NCBI GenBank assembly: GCA_963744575.1
Contig: CAVUUF010000016.1
Location: 248,001-312,000, forward strand
Length of the DNA: 64,000 nucleotides
Origin: Palsa-504 sp963744575
Lineage (GTDB): Bacteria > Actinomycetota > Actinomycetes > Streptosporangiales > Streptosporangiaceae
Direction of reading: 5' to 3'
Shown here piece by piece: positions 7,324 through 14,992 of the stretch (position 1 is its first letter; every line of letters starts with the position of its first letter). The position numbers were made by a program, and so were the translations under genes. Below the pieces are notes generated by a model. The model was not told the origin of the DNA. It saw nothing but the letters and a program-made list of their open reading frames with translations, and ran no database searches.

Positions 7324-9665
7324 GCAGCGATACCGCGGTGGCGGGGCACGCAGCCCGGTCCGTTCGGGCCAAGGATCTTCCTGGCCTCGTCGCCGTCTAC
7401 GGGATCCGGCACCACGGGCCCGGGTCGGCGCGGTCGGTGCGGGGCGCCCTGGCGGAGCAGCGTCCCGATGTCGTGCTGATCGAGGGGCCGCCGGAGGCGG
7501 ACGAGCTGGTCACGCTGGCCGGGGACCAGCAGATGCGGCCGCCGGTGGCGCTGCTCGGGTACGTTCCCGGGCAGCCGCGGCAGGCGGCGTTCTGGCCGTT
7601 CGCGGTGTTCTCGCCGGAGTGGCAGGCGATCCGGTACGCGCTGGGCGCGGGTGTCCCGGTCCGGTTCTGCGACCTGCCGGCCGCGCACCAGCTCGCCATG
7701 AAACGCGGCGGGGATACCGGGCCGCGGCGGCGGGCTGATCCGGTGAGCGAACTGGCCGCCGCGGCCGGGTACGACGACCCGGAGCGCTGGTGGGAGGACG
7801 TGGTGGAACACGTCCCCGGGCCCGCGGTCTTCGGCGCGCTGGCCGAGGCGATCTCGGTCCTGCGAGCCGGCGCCGGGGAAACCGGCCCCGGAGACCCCGG
7901 CGCTGGGGAAGCCGGCTCGCTGGACGCGGTCCGCGAGGCGCACATGCGCCGGGTGCTGCGCCGGACGGCCAGGGAGGGCTTCGAGCGGATCGCGGTGGTC
8001 TGCGGTGCCTGGCACGTGCCGGCCCTGCGTGACCTGCCGCCCGCGGCGGCCGACGACCGGCTGCTGCGCGGCCTGCCGAAGGTCAGGGCCACCGTGACCT
8101 GGGTGCCCTGGACCTACGGACGGCTGTCCTACGCCTCGGGCTACGGGGCCGGGATCCGCTCCCCCGGCTGGTACGACCATCTGTTCTCCTCCCCGGGGCA
8201 GCCGGTCGAGCGGTGGCTGGCCCGGGCCGCGGCGGTGCTGCGCGACGAGGGCATCCCGGCGTCGTCGGCGCACGTCATCGAGTCCGTCCGGCTGGCCGAG
8301 GCGCTCGCCGCGCTGCGCGGCCGCCCGCTGGCCGGCCTGGAAGAGGTCACCGAGTCGGCCTGTTCGGTGCTCTGCGAGGGCAGCGACGTGCTCGCCGCGC
8401 TCATCCAGCGCAAGCTCGTGGTCGGCGAGCGCCTCGGTGCGGTGCCGCCCGCCACCCCCATGGTCCCCCTGCAGCGGGACCTGCAGGACCAGCAGCGCCG
8501 CCTGAAGCTGCGGCCCGCGGCGGAGCCCCGGGATTACGACCTGGACCTGCGCAAGCCGAACGACCTGGCCCGCAGCCGCCTGCTGTACCGGCTCGCCCTG
8601 CTCGAGGTGGGCTGGGGCACGCCGCAGCAGGGCCGGAGCAGGAACATCGGGACGTTCCGGGAAGGCTGGCAGCTGACCTGGCGGCCCGAGCTCGACCTGG
8701 CCCTGATCGAGGCGAGCATGTGGGGCAGCACCGTCGAGGCCGCCGCCGCGCAGCGGGCCCGGTCCGCCGCCGGCGCGGCCGCCCTGGACGAATTGACCGC
8801 GCTGACCGAGCGGTGCCTGCTCGCCGACCTCGGCGACGCCCTGCCCGCCGTGCTCGCCGCGGTCAGGGACCGCGCCGCGGTGGAGGGCGACGTGACCCGG
8901 CTGATGGCGGCGCTGCCAGCGCTGGTCCGCGCGGCCAGGTACGGCGACGTGCGCGGCACCGACCCGGGCCGGCTTGGTGAGGTCGCTGTCGAGATGATCA
9001 CCCGGATCTGCGCCGGCCTGCCGGCCGCCGTGACGTCCCTGGACGAGACCGCCGAGCAGGCCGTCCGGGCGCACATCGACGCGGTGCACTCGGCCACCGG
9101 GCTGCTCGCCGACACCGCGAGCCGCGAGCGCTGGCTGGACACGCTGGGGCGGCTGGCCCCGCGCTGCCCCCCACCCACCATCTCCGCGCACGGGGGGCTC
9201 CCGCCCCCCGTGCCCCCTGGCCCTTCCCCCCTCATTGCCGGGCGGCTGACCCGGCTGCTGCTCGATGCCGGGCGGATCAGCCCGGACGACGCGGGCCTGC
9301 GGATGTCCCGGGCGCTGTCCGCCGCCGTCCCGGCCCCGGCCGCGGCGGGGTGGGCCGAGGGCTTCCTGGCCGGCAGCGGCCTGCTGCTGGTGCACGATGA
9401 CACGCTGCTCGCGCTGGCCGACGGCTGGCTGGCCGGGCTGGCCGCGGACGCGTTCACCGCGGTGCTGCCGGCGCTGCGCCGGACGTTCGGCGGGTTCGCG
9501 CCGCCGGAACGGCGGGCGATCGGGCAGCAGGCGGCCCGGCTCGACGGCACCGGCCGCGGGCCTGCCGCCGCCGCGGACCCCGGCGATGACCTGGACCGGG
9601 AGCGGGCGGCGCTCGCGGTCCGGGCCGCCGTGTCCATCCTCGGCCGGGCGGTGGTGGCGTCATGA
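7320..9665 (+). CDS. DUF5682 family protein
   Basis: 781 residues. The N-terminal third carries YGIRHHGPGSARS (27-39), VVLIEGPPEADELV (51-64) and VVCGAWHVPAL (226-236). A conserved histidine near the start, an acidic IEGPPE and a GxxHVPAL motif resemble the Tiki/TraB/EreA/ChaN group of metal-dependent hydrolases; I infer a shared fold, unproven. Residues 240-600 are helical. A proline-rich insert of about 25 residues (616-640, PPPTISAHGGLPPPVPP) is encoded by a palindromic DNA segment and looks like an in-frame insertion. Coupled to both neighbours by ATGA overlaps. It could be the effector or enzymatic client of the MoxR-VWA pair. Confidence 0.87.
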   Translation: MSSDTAVAGHAARSVRAKDLPGLVAVYGIRHHGPGSARSVRGALAEQRPDVVLIEGPPEADELVTLAGDQQMRPPVALLGYVPGQPRQAAFWPFAVFSPEWQAIRYALGAGVPVRFCDLPAAHQLAMKRGGDTGPRRRADPVSELAAAAGYDDPERWWEDVVEHVPGPAVFGALAEAISVLRAGAGETGPGDPGAGEAGSLDAVREAHMRRVLRRTAREGFERIAVVCGAWHVPALRDLPPAAADDRLLRGLPKVRATVTWVPWTYGRLSYASGYGAGIRSPGWYDHLFSSPGQPVERWLARAAAVLRDEGIPASSAHVIESVRLAEALAALRGRPLAGLEEVTESACSVLCEGSDVLAALIQRKLVVGERLGAVPPATPMVPLQRDLQDQQRRLKLRPAAEPRDYDLDLRKPNDLARSRLLYRLALLEVGWGTPQQGRSRNIGTFREGWQLTWRPELDLALIEASMWGSTVEAAAAQRARSAAGAAALDELTALTERCLLADLGDALPAVLAAVRDRAAVEGDVTRLMAALPALVRAARYGDVRGTDPGRLGEVAVEMITRICAGLPAAVTSLDETAEQAVRAHIDAVHSATGLLADTASRERWLDTLGRLAPRCPPPTISAHGGLPPPVPPGPSPLIAGRLTRLLLDAGRISPDDAGLRMSRALSAAVPAPAAAGWAEGFLAGSGLLLVHDDTLLALADGWLAGLAADAFTAVLPALRRTFGGFAPPERRAIGQQAARLDGTGRGPAAAADPGDDLDRERAALAVRAAVSILGRAVVAS
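9189..9212. repeat. Palindromic GC segment inside the DUF5682 coding region
   Basis: CACGGGGGG (9189-9197) and CCCCCCGTG (9204-9212) form a perfect 9-base inverted repeat around a 6-base loop. The surrounding 9166-9231 region is C/G homopolymer-rich and codes for the proline-rich insert. It is in frame and does not break the gene. Confidence 0.7.
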
Positions 9666-10858
9666 CCGCGGACCACGACGAGCGGATGCGGCGCTGGCGG
9701 CTGGTCCTCGGCGAGGCCGGGGTCCTGAGGCCGCTGGGCGGCAGCGACGCGCGCATCGACGCGGCCCTCGCGGCGCTATACGACTCCGACGGCACTGGCG
9801 CGAGCCAGCCGGGACCGGGGCAGCAGGGCCCCGGCCGGCGGCAGGCCCTCCGGGGCGGATACGGCGCGTCCGCTCCCCGCGTGGCCCGCTGGCTGGGCGA
9901 CATCCGCACGTTCTTCCCGGTCAGCGTGGTGCAGGTGATGCAGAAGGACGCCATCGAGCGGCTCGGCCTGACCCGGTTGCTGCTCGAGCCCGAGATGCTG
10001 GACGCGGTCGAGCCGGATGTGCACCTGGTCGGCACGCTGCTCTCGCTGAGCCGGGTGATACCCGGGCAGGCACGTGAATCGGCCCGGGCCGTGGTGCGCG
10101 CCGTGACCAGGGACCTGGAGCGGCGGCTGGCCCAGCGGACCCGCTCGGCAGTGGCCGGGGGGCTGAACCGGGCCAGCCGGACGAGCAGGCCGCGGCGGCC
10201 CGCCGACATCGACTGGGACCGGACGATCCGCGCCAACCTGCGGAACTACCTGCCGGAGCAGCGTACGGTCGTGCCCGAGCGCCTCGTCGGCTACGCCAGG
10301 AAGCAGCAGGCCGTGGCCCGCGACGTCATCCTCTGCCTGGACCAGAGCGGCTCGATGGCCTCCTCGGTGGTGTACGCCGGGGTGTTCGGTGCCGTGCTGG
10401 CGTCCATCCGGTCGCTGCGCACCTCGGTGGTGGCCTTCGACACCTCGGTCATCGACCTGACCGAGCTGGTCAGCGATCCGGTGGACCTGCTGTTCGGCAC
10501 CCAGCTCGGCGGCGGCACCGACATCAACCAGGCCATCGCGTACTGCCAGCAGCTGATCACCCGCCCGGCCGGCACGATCCTGGTCCTGATCAGCGACCTG
10601 TTCGAGGGCGGCGACCGGGACCAGATGCTGCGCCGGATCGCGGACCTGACCGCGGCGGGCACGCAGGTGATCGTCCTGCTCGCGCTGTCCGACGACGGGG
10701 CACCCGGTTACGATCACGAGACCGCCGCCGCCCTGGCCGGGCTCGGCGTCACCGCCTTCGCGTGCACGCCGGACGCGTTTGGTGACCTGATAGCCGCCGC
10801 CATCGAGCGCCGCGACCTCGTCGAGTGGGCCCACCGCCGTACAGCTCGCCTCGCGTAA
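9662..10858 (+). CDS. VWA domain protein, last gene of the SWIM/MoxR operon
   Basis: 398 residues, starting in an ATGA overlap with DUF5682. Residues 1-80 are helical with a Gly/Gln-rich linker (45-68). The C-terminal half is a von Willebrand factor A domain with a complete MIDAS: D227-Q-S229-G-S231 (LDQSGSMAS), threonine in GGGTDINQA and aspartate in LVLISDLFEGGD. A metal-dependent VWA paired with a MoxR ATPase is the classic chaperone-like pair (as RavA-ViaA or CoxD-CoxE). No signal peptide or membrane segment, so it acts in the cytoplasm. The operon appears to end here. Confidence 0.92.
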   Translation: MTADHDERMRRWRLVLGEAGVLRPLGGSDARIDAALAALYDSDGTGASQPGPGQQGPGRRQALRGGYGASAPRVARWLGDIRTFFPVSVVQVMQKDAIERLGLTRLLLEPEMLDAVEPDVHLVGTLLSLSRVIPGQARESARAVVRAVTRDLERRLAQRTRSAVAGGLNRASRTSRPRRPADIDWDRTIRANLRNYLPEQRTVVPERLVGYARKQQAVARDVILCLDQSGSMASSVVYAGVFGAVLASIRSLRTSVVAFDTSVIDLTELVSDPVDLLFGTQLGGGTDINQAIAYCQQLITRPAGTILVLISDLFEGGDRDQMLRRIADLTAAGTQVIVLLALSDDGAPGYDHETAAALAGLGVTAFACTPDAFGDLIAAAIERRDLVEWAHRRTARLA

Positions 10859-10912
10859 CCCAGACCGGCCGCGAGACCCCTCTCCGCACCCCACCCCGCC
10901 CGATTTGCCCGC

Positions 10913-11608
10913 TTATGCCCCTCTCCAAAGCGTTCCGGGAACGTATGGATGTGGCAACCTGCACATAAGAGTGTGTACGTTGCCACATCCATACCCATCA
11001 GGAGGAGGGGCAGCGCTGGCGCGACGGGCTAGCAGCTGGCGCCGTTCGCGGCCGGGCGGGTCGCTCTGCTCGATGACGGTGAAGCCGGGCGGCAGGAGTG
11101 ACGCGGGCTCGCCGGGGGCCAGGCACCACTCCGGGGGCAGGCCGGGGCGCGCGCGGCGCGCTCCGGCGGTGAGGGCTTCCCAGGCCAGCACGCCGCCGTC
11201 CGCGATCGCGCCGGCCGCCGTCGTGAAGACCCCGGACAGCCAGAAGCCGGTGCACAGGACCAGGGCGTATGAGCGCGGTTCGGGAGACAAGGCGGGCAGA
11301 TCCGCGTGCACCAGCGTGATCAGGCCGTCAAGCCCCCGCCTCCTGGCCTCGTCGCCGAGCTGCCGCAGGGCCACCTCGGAGACGTCCACCGCGGTGACCG
11401 GGCGTCCGTGCGCCGCGGCCAGCAGCGCGGCGCCGGACGGGCCGCAGGCCAGGTCGGCCACCGGGCCGCCCGGCAGGTCCAGCGCCAGCGCCCGGACGGC
11501 CAGCGGGTGAGGGCGGAAGGATGGCGCGGAACAGGACTCGTAGCGGGCGTTCCACCTGACGCGGTCGGGGTGGTCGTCCGGCACGGGCCTGGCTCCCTCG
11601 GGCCGCAT
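10913..11608 (-). CDS. Class I SAM-dependent methyltransferase
   Basis: 231 residues. Motif I is VADLACGPSGAALLAAA and motif II is TAVDVSEVAL, the Rossmann SAM-binding loop and acidic residue; GFWLSGVFTTAAGAI lies where substrates usually bind. Substrate unknown. The last 25 codons run through a 52-base near-palindrome (10943-10994), so the C-terminal GYGCGNVHTL...CRLPHPY is encoded by the hairpin and may be an added tail. Convergent to the VWA gene. Confidence 0.85.
   Translation of the reverse strand: MRPEGARPVPDDHPDRVRWNARYESCSAPSFRPHPLAVRALALDLPGGPVADLACGPSGAALLAAAHGRPVTAVDVSEVALRQLGDEARRRGLDGLITLVHADLPALSPEPRSYALVLCTGFWLSGVFTTAAGAIADGGVLAWEALTAGARRARPGLPPEWCLAPGEPASLLPPGFTVIEQSDPPGRERRQLLARRASAAPPPDGYGCGNVHTLMCRLPHPYVPGTLWRGA
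10943..10994. repeat. 52-base near-perfect palindrome
   Basis: GTATGGATGTGGCAAC (10943-10958) is exactly inverted as GTTGCCACATCCATAC (10979-10994). After one C/C mismatch the stem continues with six more pairs (one G-T) around loop TAAGAG. It sits between two convergent genes, inside the methyltransferase tail, and is less GC-rich than its surroundings. It could be a bidirectional terminator or a mobile palindromic repeat; the stem shares GATGTGGCA with the palindrome at 27277-27336. Confidence 0.8.
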
Positions 11609-11679
11609 GAACGTGGATACTACGGGGTACGGCGACTAGATACTTACGGCACTGAGTGTCAAAATAAGGGGTCAGGCAT

Positions 11680-14385
11680 TCAGGCGGCGCGCGAGGGAAA
11701 TCGATGGCTAGCACACGCGAGTGGTTCGAGACGGTCGAGGAGGCGCGCAGGAGGGCCAGGCGGCGCCTGCCCCGGCCGGTGTACATGGCGCTGGTGGCCG
11801 GCGCCGAGAAAGGCGTCACCCTTCAGGACAACGTGGCGGCGTTCAGCGAACTGAGGTTCACCCCGCCGCACATCGCGAACCTGCCCGCCTCCCGTGACCT
11901 GGCCACGTCGGTGCTCGGCCAGGACATCGCGCTCCCCGTGATCGCGTCCCCGGCCGGCGTGCAGGCCGTGCATCCCGACGGCGAGGTCGGGGTGGCCCGG
12001 GGCACGGCCGAGTCCGGGACGGCGATGGGCCTCAGCTCGTTCGGCAGCATGCCGGTGGAACAGGTGGCGGAGGTCAACCCCAAGCTGTTCTTCCAGATCT
12101 ACTGGTCCGGCACCAGGGATCAGATCCTGCAGCGGGCCGAACGAGCTCGCCAGGCCGGCGCCAAGGGCATGATCGTGACCCTGGACTGGTCGTTCTCCAA
12201 CGGCCGGGACTGGGGCAGCCCGGCGATACCGGAGAAGATCGACCTGCGGACCCTGATCCGCCTCGCCCCCGAGGGCGTCCTGAAGCCCGGTTATGTCCGC
12301 GACTGGCTCACCCGCGGCGGCCTGCCCGACCTCACCGTGCCCAACATGGCCGCCCCGGGCGAGCCCGCGCCCACGTTCTTCGGGGTATACGCCGAGTGGA
12401 TGCAGACTCCCCCGCCCACCTGGGACGACATCGCCTGGCTGCGCGAGCAGTGGGGCGGCCCGTTCATGGTCAAGGGCGTGATGCGCCCCGACGACGCCCG
12501 CCGCGCGATCGACGCCGGGGCCACCGCGATCTCGGTGTCCAACCACGGCGGCAACAACCTGGACGGCACTCCGGCCCCCATCCGGGCGCTGCCCGGGGTC
12601 GCCGACGCCGTAGGCGGCCAGATCGAGGTGCTGCTCGACGGCGGGATCCGGCGCGGCAGCGATGTGGTCAAGGCCGTGGCGCTCGGCGCCCAGGCAGTCA
12701 TGATCGGCCGCGCCTACCTGTGGGGCCTGGCCGCGAACGGCGCCGCGGGCGTGAAGAACGTCTTCGACGTCCTGCGCGGCGGCATCGACTCGACGCTGCT
12801 CGCGCTCGGCCGGTCCTCGATCGGTGAACTGTCCCCTGATGACATCATCGTGCCCGCCGAGTTCAGCCGGGGCCTGCCCAAATAACGGCCGGCTGGCCAG
12901 GTCACGGCCGCGCAACAGAGGCAATAGGGGCCGAACGGTCCGGCGTTCCCCGCATCCCTGCCAGACTCCGAGGCTGTACCCGGCGTCGTCGAGCAGCCGG
13001 GCGGCCACGTATCGCGCCGGATCGAGCGGCGGCCGGCGATCCAGCCAGTCCAGCAGCGGCGGCGCGAGGACCAGCACGGCCAGCGGCAGGCGCAGCCGCC
13101 GCACCGCGACCGCGGCCGGCAGTGCCACCGGCCACCAGGTCCGCGAGATCGCGCTGCCCAGCGGCCGGGCCGCCGCGAGCGTCCCGCCGGCCGCCTGCCT
13201 GACCGCCAGCCGCCACGCGGCCGAGCCGGCCGGGCGGGGCCAGCCCTCGCCGGTGGTCTGGGCCAGGCGACGGGCGAGCAGGGCGGTGCCGGTCCCGGTG
13301 ACCAGGGCGCCCGCGTCCGGGCGGCCGAGCGCCGCGGCCAGCCACGCCGCCGCGGTCCACGCGGACGCGTAGAGCGGGCGGACCGCGCCGGGATGGCGCA
13401 GTTCGAGCGCGGCCGCGGAGGTCCCGTAGTCCTTCCGCCTGCCGAACCACTCGCGCAGCCGTACCCGGTGCTGGTGACCCATGGTGGCGGCGGGCTCGTA
13501 GCGCGTCCGCCAGCCGGAGGCGCCCAGCCGCCAGACCAGGTCGACATCCTCCCCCACCTGCATGTCCTCGGCGAAACCCGCCCCGGCGGCCTCTTTACGT
13601 ACCAGCAGGGCGGCGCCTGGGACATACGGCACGCGCGACCCGGGCCTGACGGTGCTCGGCCGCTGGCCCATGTCGAGGGTGGAACTCGCCCCCTCGTACC
13701 GCGCCAGCCAGGTGCGTCCCGCCTCGTGCGGCACGATGCGCGGCGCGACCGCGCCCACCGCGGGGTCGGCGAAGTGCGGCAGCAGCGCGTCCAGCCAGCC
13801 GGGCCCGGGCACGCAGTCCGAGTCGAGGAACGCCACCAGCGGCGTGTCCGCCGCCGCCAGGCCGCTGTTCCTGGCCGCCGCCGGCCCGCCGTTCACCGGC
13901 CGGCGCAGTACGCCGGCTCCGGCCCGCTCGGCGATGCTCCTGATGGCCGCGGGGTCACCGGAGCCGTCGTCCACCACGATCACCCGCGTCGCCCTCGCCA
14001 GCCCGGCCAGGCAGCGGCCCAGTTCGGCGTGCCGGTCCCGGACCGGGATGACCACCGTCACGTCTGACGGAGCGGGCGCCGGGAGGCCGTCCAGCTCGGG
14101 ATGGGCAATCCCGGTGTCGAGCAGGCGCCGGGCCAGCGCGCGGGCCTTGGGGTGGCCGGGCACCGGCGTGCCCGACCACCAGCCGGCTACGTGCCGGGCG
14201 CCGGCCGGGCTGAGCCGCAGCACCCGGGTGGGGTAACCGCCGGTGACGACCGTCCCGCGCGCCAGCGTGCGCGTTCCCGAGTCGGGACGCAGCCGGAATC
14301 CCGCCGGGACCAGCTCGTCATCCGGCCCCGGTCCCGCCAGGGCCACGGCGCCGTACGGCTCCCGCGGCCCGGATCCCTCCGGCAC
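11680..14385 (-). CDS. mftF: Mycofactocin glycosyltransferase MftF with abnormal 3' extension
   Basis: The first ~490 codons (14385 to about 12900) encode MftF: RVLRLSPAGARHVAGW, then a GT2 domain with VTVVIPVRDRHAELG, VIVVDDGSGD, GGPAAARNSG, FLDSDCVPGPGW (DxD) and GEDVDLVWRLG, and a C-terminal membrane-associated part ending near AGYSLGVWQGCGERRTVRPL. MftF adds beta-1,4 glucose units to mycofactocin. The usual protein is about 470 residues. Here no stop occurs in frame at that point, and the frame runs on over the complete antisense of mftD to TAG/TGA at 11680, giving 901 codons. The extension has no recognisable domain. A one-base shift near 12905 would stop at 12902-12904. Either the stop was lost or an indel is present. 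Confidence 0.8.
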   Translation of the reverse strand: MPEGSGPREPYGAVALAGPGPDDELVPAGFRLRPDSGTRTLARGTVVTGGYPTRVLRLSPAGARHVAGWWSGTPVPGHPKARALARRLLDTGIAHPELDGLPAPAPSDVTVVIPVRDRHAELGRCLAGLARATRVIVVDDGSGDPAAIRSIAERAGAGVLRRPVNGGPAAARNSGLAAADTPLVAFLDSDCVPGPGWLDALLPHFADPAVGAVAPRIVPHEAGRTWLARYEGASSTLDMGQRPSTVRPGSRVPYVPGAALLVRKEAAGAGFAEDMQVGEDVDLVWRLGASGWRTRYEPAATMGHQHRVRLREWFGRRKDYGTSAAALELRHPGAVRPLYASAWTAAAWLAAALGRPDAGALVTGTGTALLARRLAQTTGEGWPRPAGSAAWRLAVRQAAGGTLAAARPLGSAISRTWWPVALPAAVAVRRLRLPLAVLVLAPPLLDWLDRRPPLDPARYVAARLLDDAGYSLGVWQGCGERRTVRPLLPLLRGRDLASRPLFGQAPAELGGHDDVIRGQFTDRGPAEREQRRVDAAAQDVEDVLHARGAVRGQAPQVGAADHDCLGAERHGLDHIAAAPDPAVEQHLDLAAYGVGDPGQRPDGGRSAVQVVAAVVGHRDRGGPGVDRAAGVVGAHHALDHERAAPLLAQPGDVVPGGRGSLHPLGVYPEERGRGLARGGHVGHGEVGQAAAGEPVADITGLQDALGGEADQGPQVDLLRYRRAAPVPAVGERPVQGHDHALGAGLASSFGPLQDLIPGAGPVDLEEQLGVDLRHLFHRHAAERAEAHRRPGLGRAPGHPDLAVGMHGLHAGRGRDHGERDVLAEHRRGQVTGGGQVRDVRRGEPQFAERRHVVLKGDAFLGAGHQRHVHRPGQAPPGPPARLLDRLEPLACASHRFPSRAA
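11704..12885 (+). CDS. mftD: Pre-mycofactocin synthase MftD (FMN-dependent)
   Basis: 393 residues. The N-terminus MASTREWFETVEEARRRA and the phrase PRPVYMALVAGAEKG are typical of MftD rather than of general lactate oxidases. FMN-binding and catalytic features of the alpha-hydroxyacid dehydrogenase family are present: SNHGGNNLDG with the catalytic His, LLDGGIRRGSDVVKA and AVMIGRAYLWG. MftD oxidatively deaminates the cyclised dipeptide AHDP to give pre-mycofactocin, the redox core of mycofactocin. It is followed by the convergent mftF; mftA, mftB and mftC are not in the window. The whole gene lies antisense to an open extension of the mftF frame. Confidence 0.92.
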   Translation: MASTREWFETVEEARRRARRRLPRPVYMALVAGAEKGVTLQDNVAAFSELRFTPPHIANLPASRDLATSVLGQDIALPVIASPAGVQAVHPDGEVGVARGTAESGTAMGLSSFGSMPVEQVAEVNPKLFFQIYWSGTRDQILQRAERARQAGAKGMIVTLDWSFSNGRDWGSPAIPEKIDLRTLIRLAPEGVLKPGYVRDWLTRGGLPDLTVPNMAAPGEPAPTFFGVYAEWMQTPPPTWDDIAWLREQWGGPFMVKGVMRPDDARRAIDAGATAISVSNHGGNNLDGTPAPIRALPGVADAVGGQIEVLLDGGIRRGSDVVKAVALGAQAVMIGRAYLWGLAANGAAGVKNVFDVLRGGIDSTLLALGRSSIGELSPDDIIVPAEFSRGLPK

Positions 14386-14461
14386 CTGCCCAGACTAACG
14401 CTGGAGCCACCGCGCGGGCCGGGCTGCGAGAAAGCCGGGGCTGTCGTGACCCTGGTGAGAA

Positions 14462-14581
14462 TTAGATCTGGAGCAGCACGGGCCGCACCTGCCGCTCGAC
14501 ACCGACACCAGGATCGCCGTCGCGGTGGCGCGGCGGGCCTGCGCGGCCGCAGGCCGGCTGACGCTGCCGCGAGCCGGCTGA
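14462..14581 (+). pseudogene. mftE: Relic of mycofactocin peptidase MftE (creatininase family)
   Basis: In the frame starting at 14462 the codons read LDLEQHGPHLPLDTDT and then RIAVAVARRACAAAG before TGA 14579-14581; TGA 14456-14458 precedes it. The EQHGPHLPLDTD stretch is the metal-binding signature of creatininase-type hydrolases, and MftE, which releases the C-terminal dipeptide from the precursor, belongs to this family. Only about 38 of some 240 codons remain and no start is present. Its place beside mftF and mftD supports mftE over another creatininase. Confidence 0.65.
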
Positions 14582-14812
14582 CGCGCGGCGGCGGGGCCGT
14601 CGGCGAACGCGTGCAGCACGTTCATCGTCACCCGGCGGAGCGCCAAGGTGTCAGCCCGGTCCGTTCGGTATGAAAAATGAGACCCGGCCCGGTGACAGGG
14701 GAAAACCGGCGTGCGGGCCGGCCGGAGTGAAAAGAGCGCTAGGTTGTGGCAATCCAGGCATTAGCCGGACGTGACCGCCAGAAACCGGCGGTGGCCTGCA
14801 CGGAGGACCATG

Positions 14813-14992
14813 ATGACGGACACCATCGCACCTGCTGAGAGCAAGCAACTCGACATCCTGAATGGCCAGGACCGGGTGCTGGCCATCCTGGACAACTTCG
14901 CCAGCAAGGACCCGCCGGGCCGGCAGCGGCACATCCAGGACTGCGTGGACCAGATCCTGGCCAAGGTGGATCCCAAGCCCGCGGGGAGCTGA
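14813..14992 (+). CDS. Small hypothetical protein (59 aa)
   Basis: MTDTIAPAESKQLDILNGQD begins at ATG 14813, six bases after GGAGG (14802-14806); ATG 14810 is too close to that site. Charged, probably helical, no membrane segment, no recognised family. Its stop TGA overlaps by one base the start of the TMEM175 gene (14992), so the two are likely co-translated. Confidence 0.65.
   Translation: MTDTIAPAESKQLDILNGQDRVLAILDNFASKDPPGRQRHIQDCVDQILAKVDPKPAGS

Noticed and set aside
14777..14992. The small gene before TMEM175 as the mycofactocin precursor mftA
   Set aside because: It lacks the conserved C-terminal Val-Tyr dipeptide region of MftA and ends in KPAGS.
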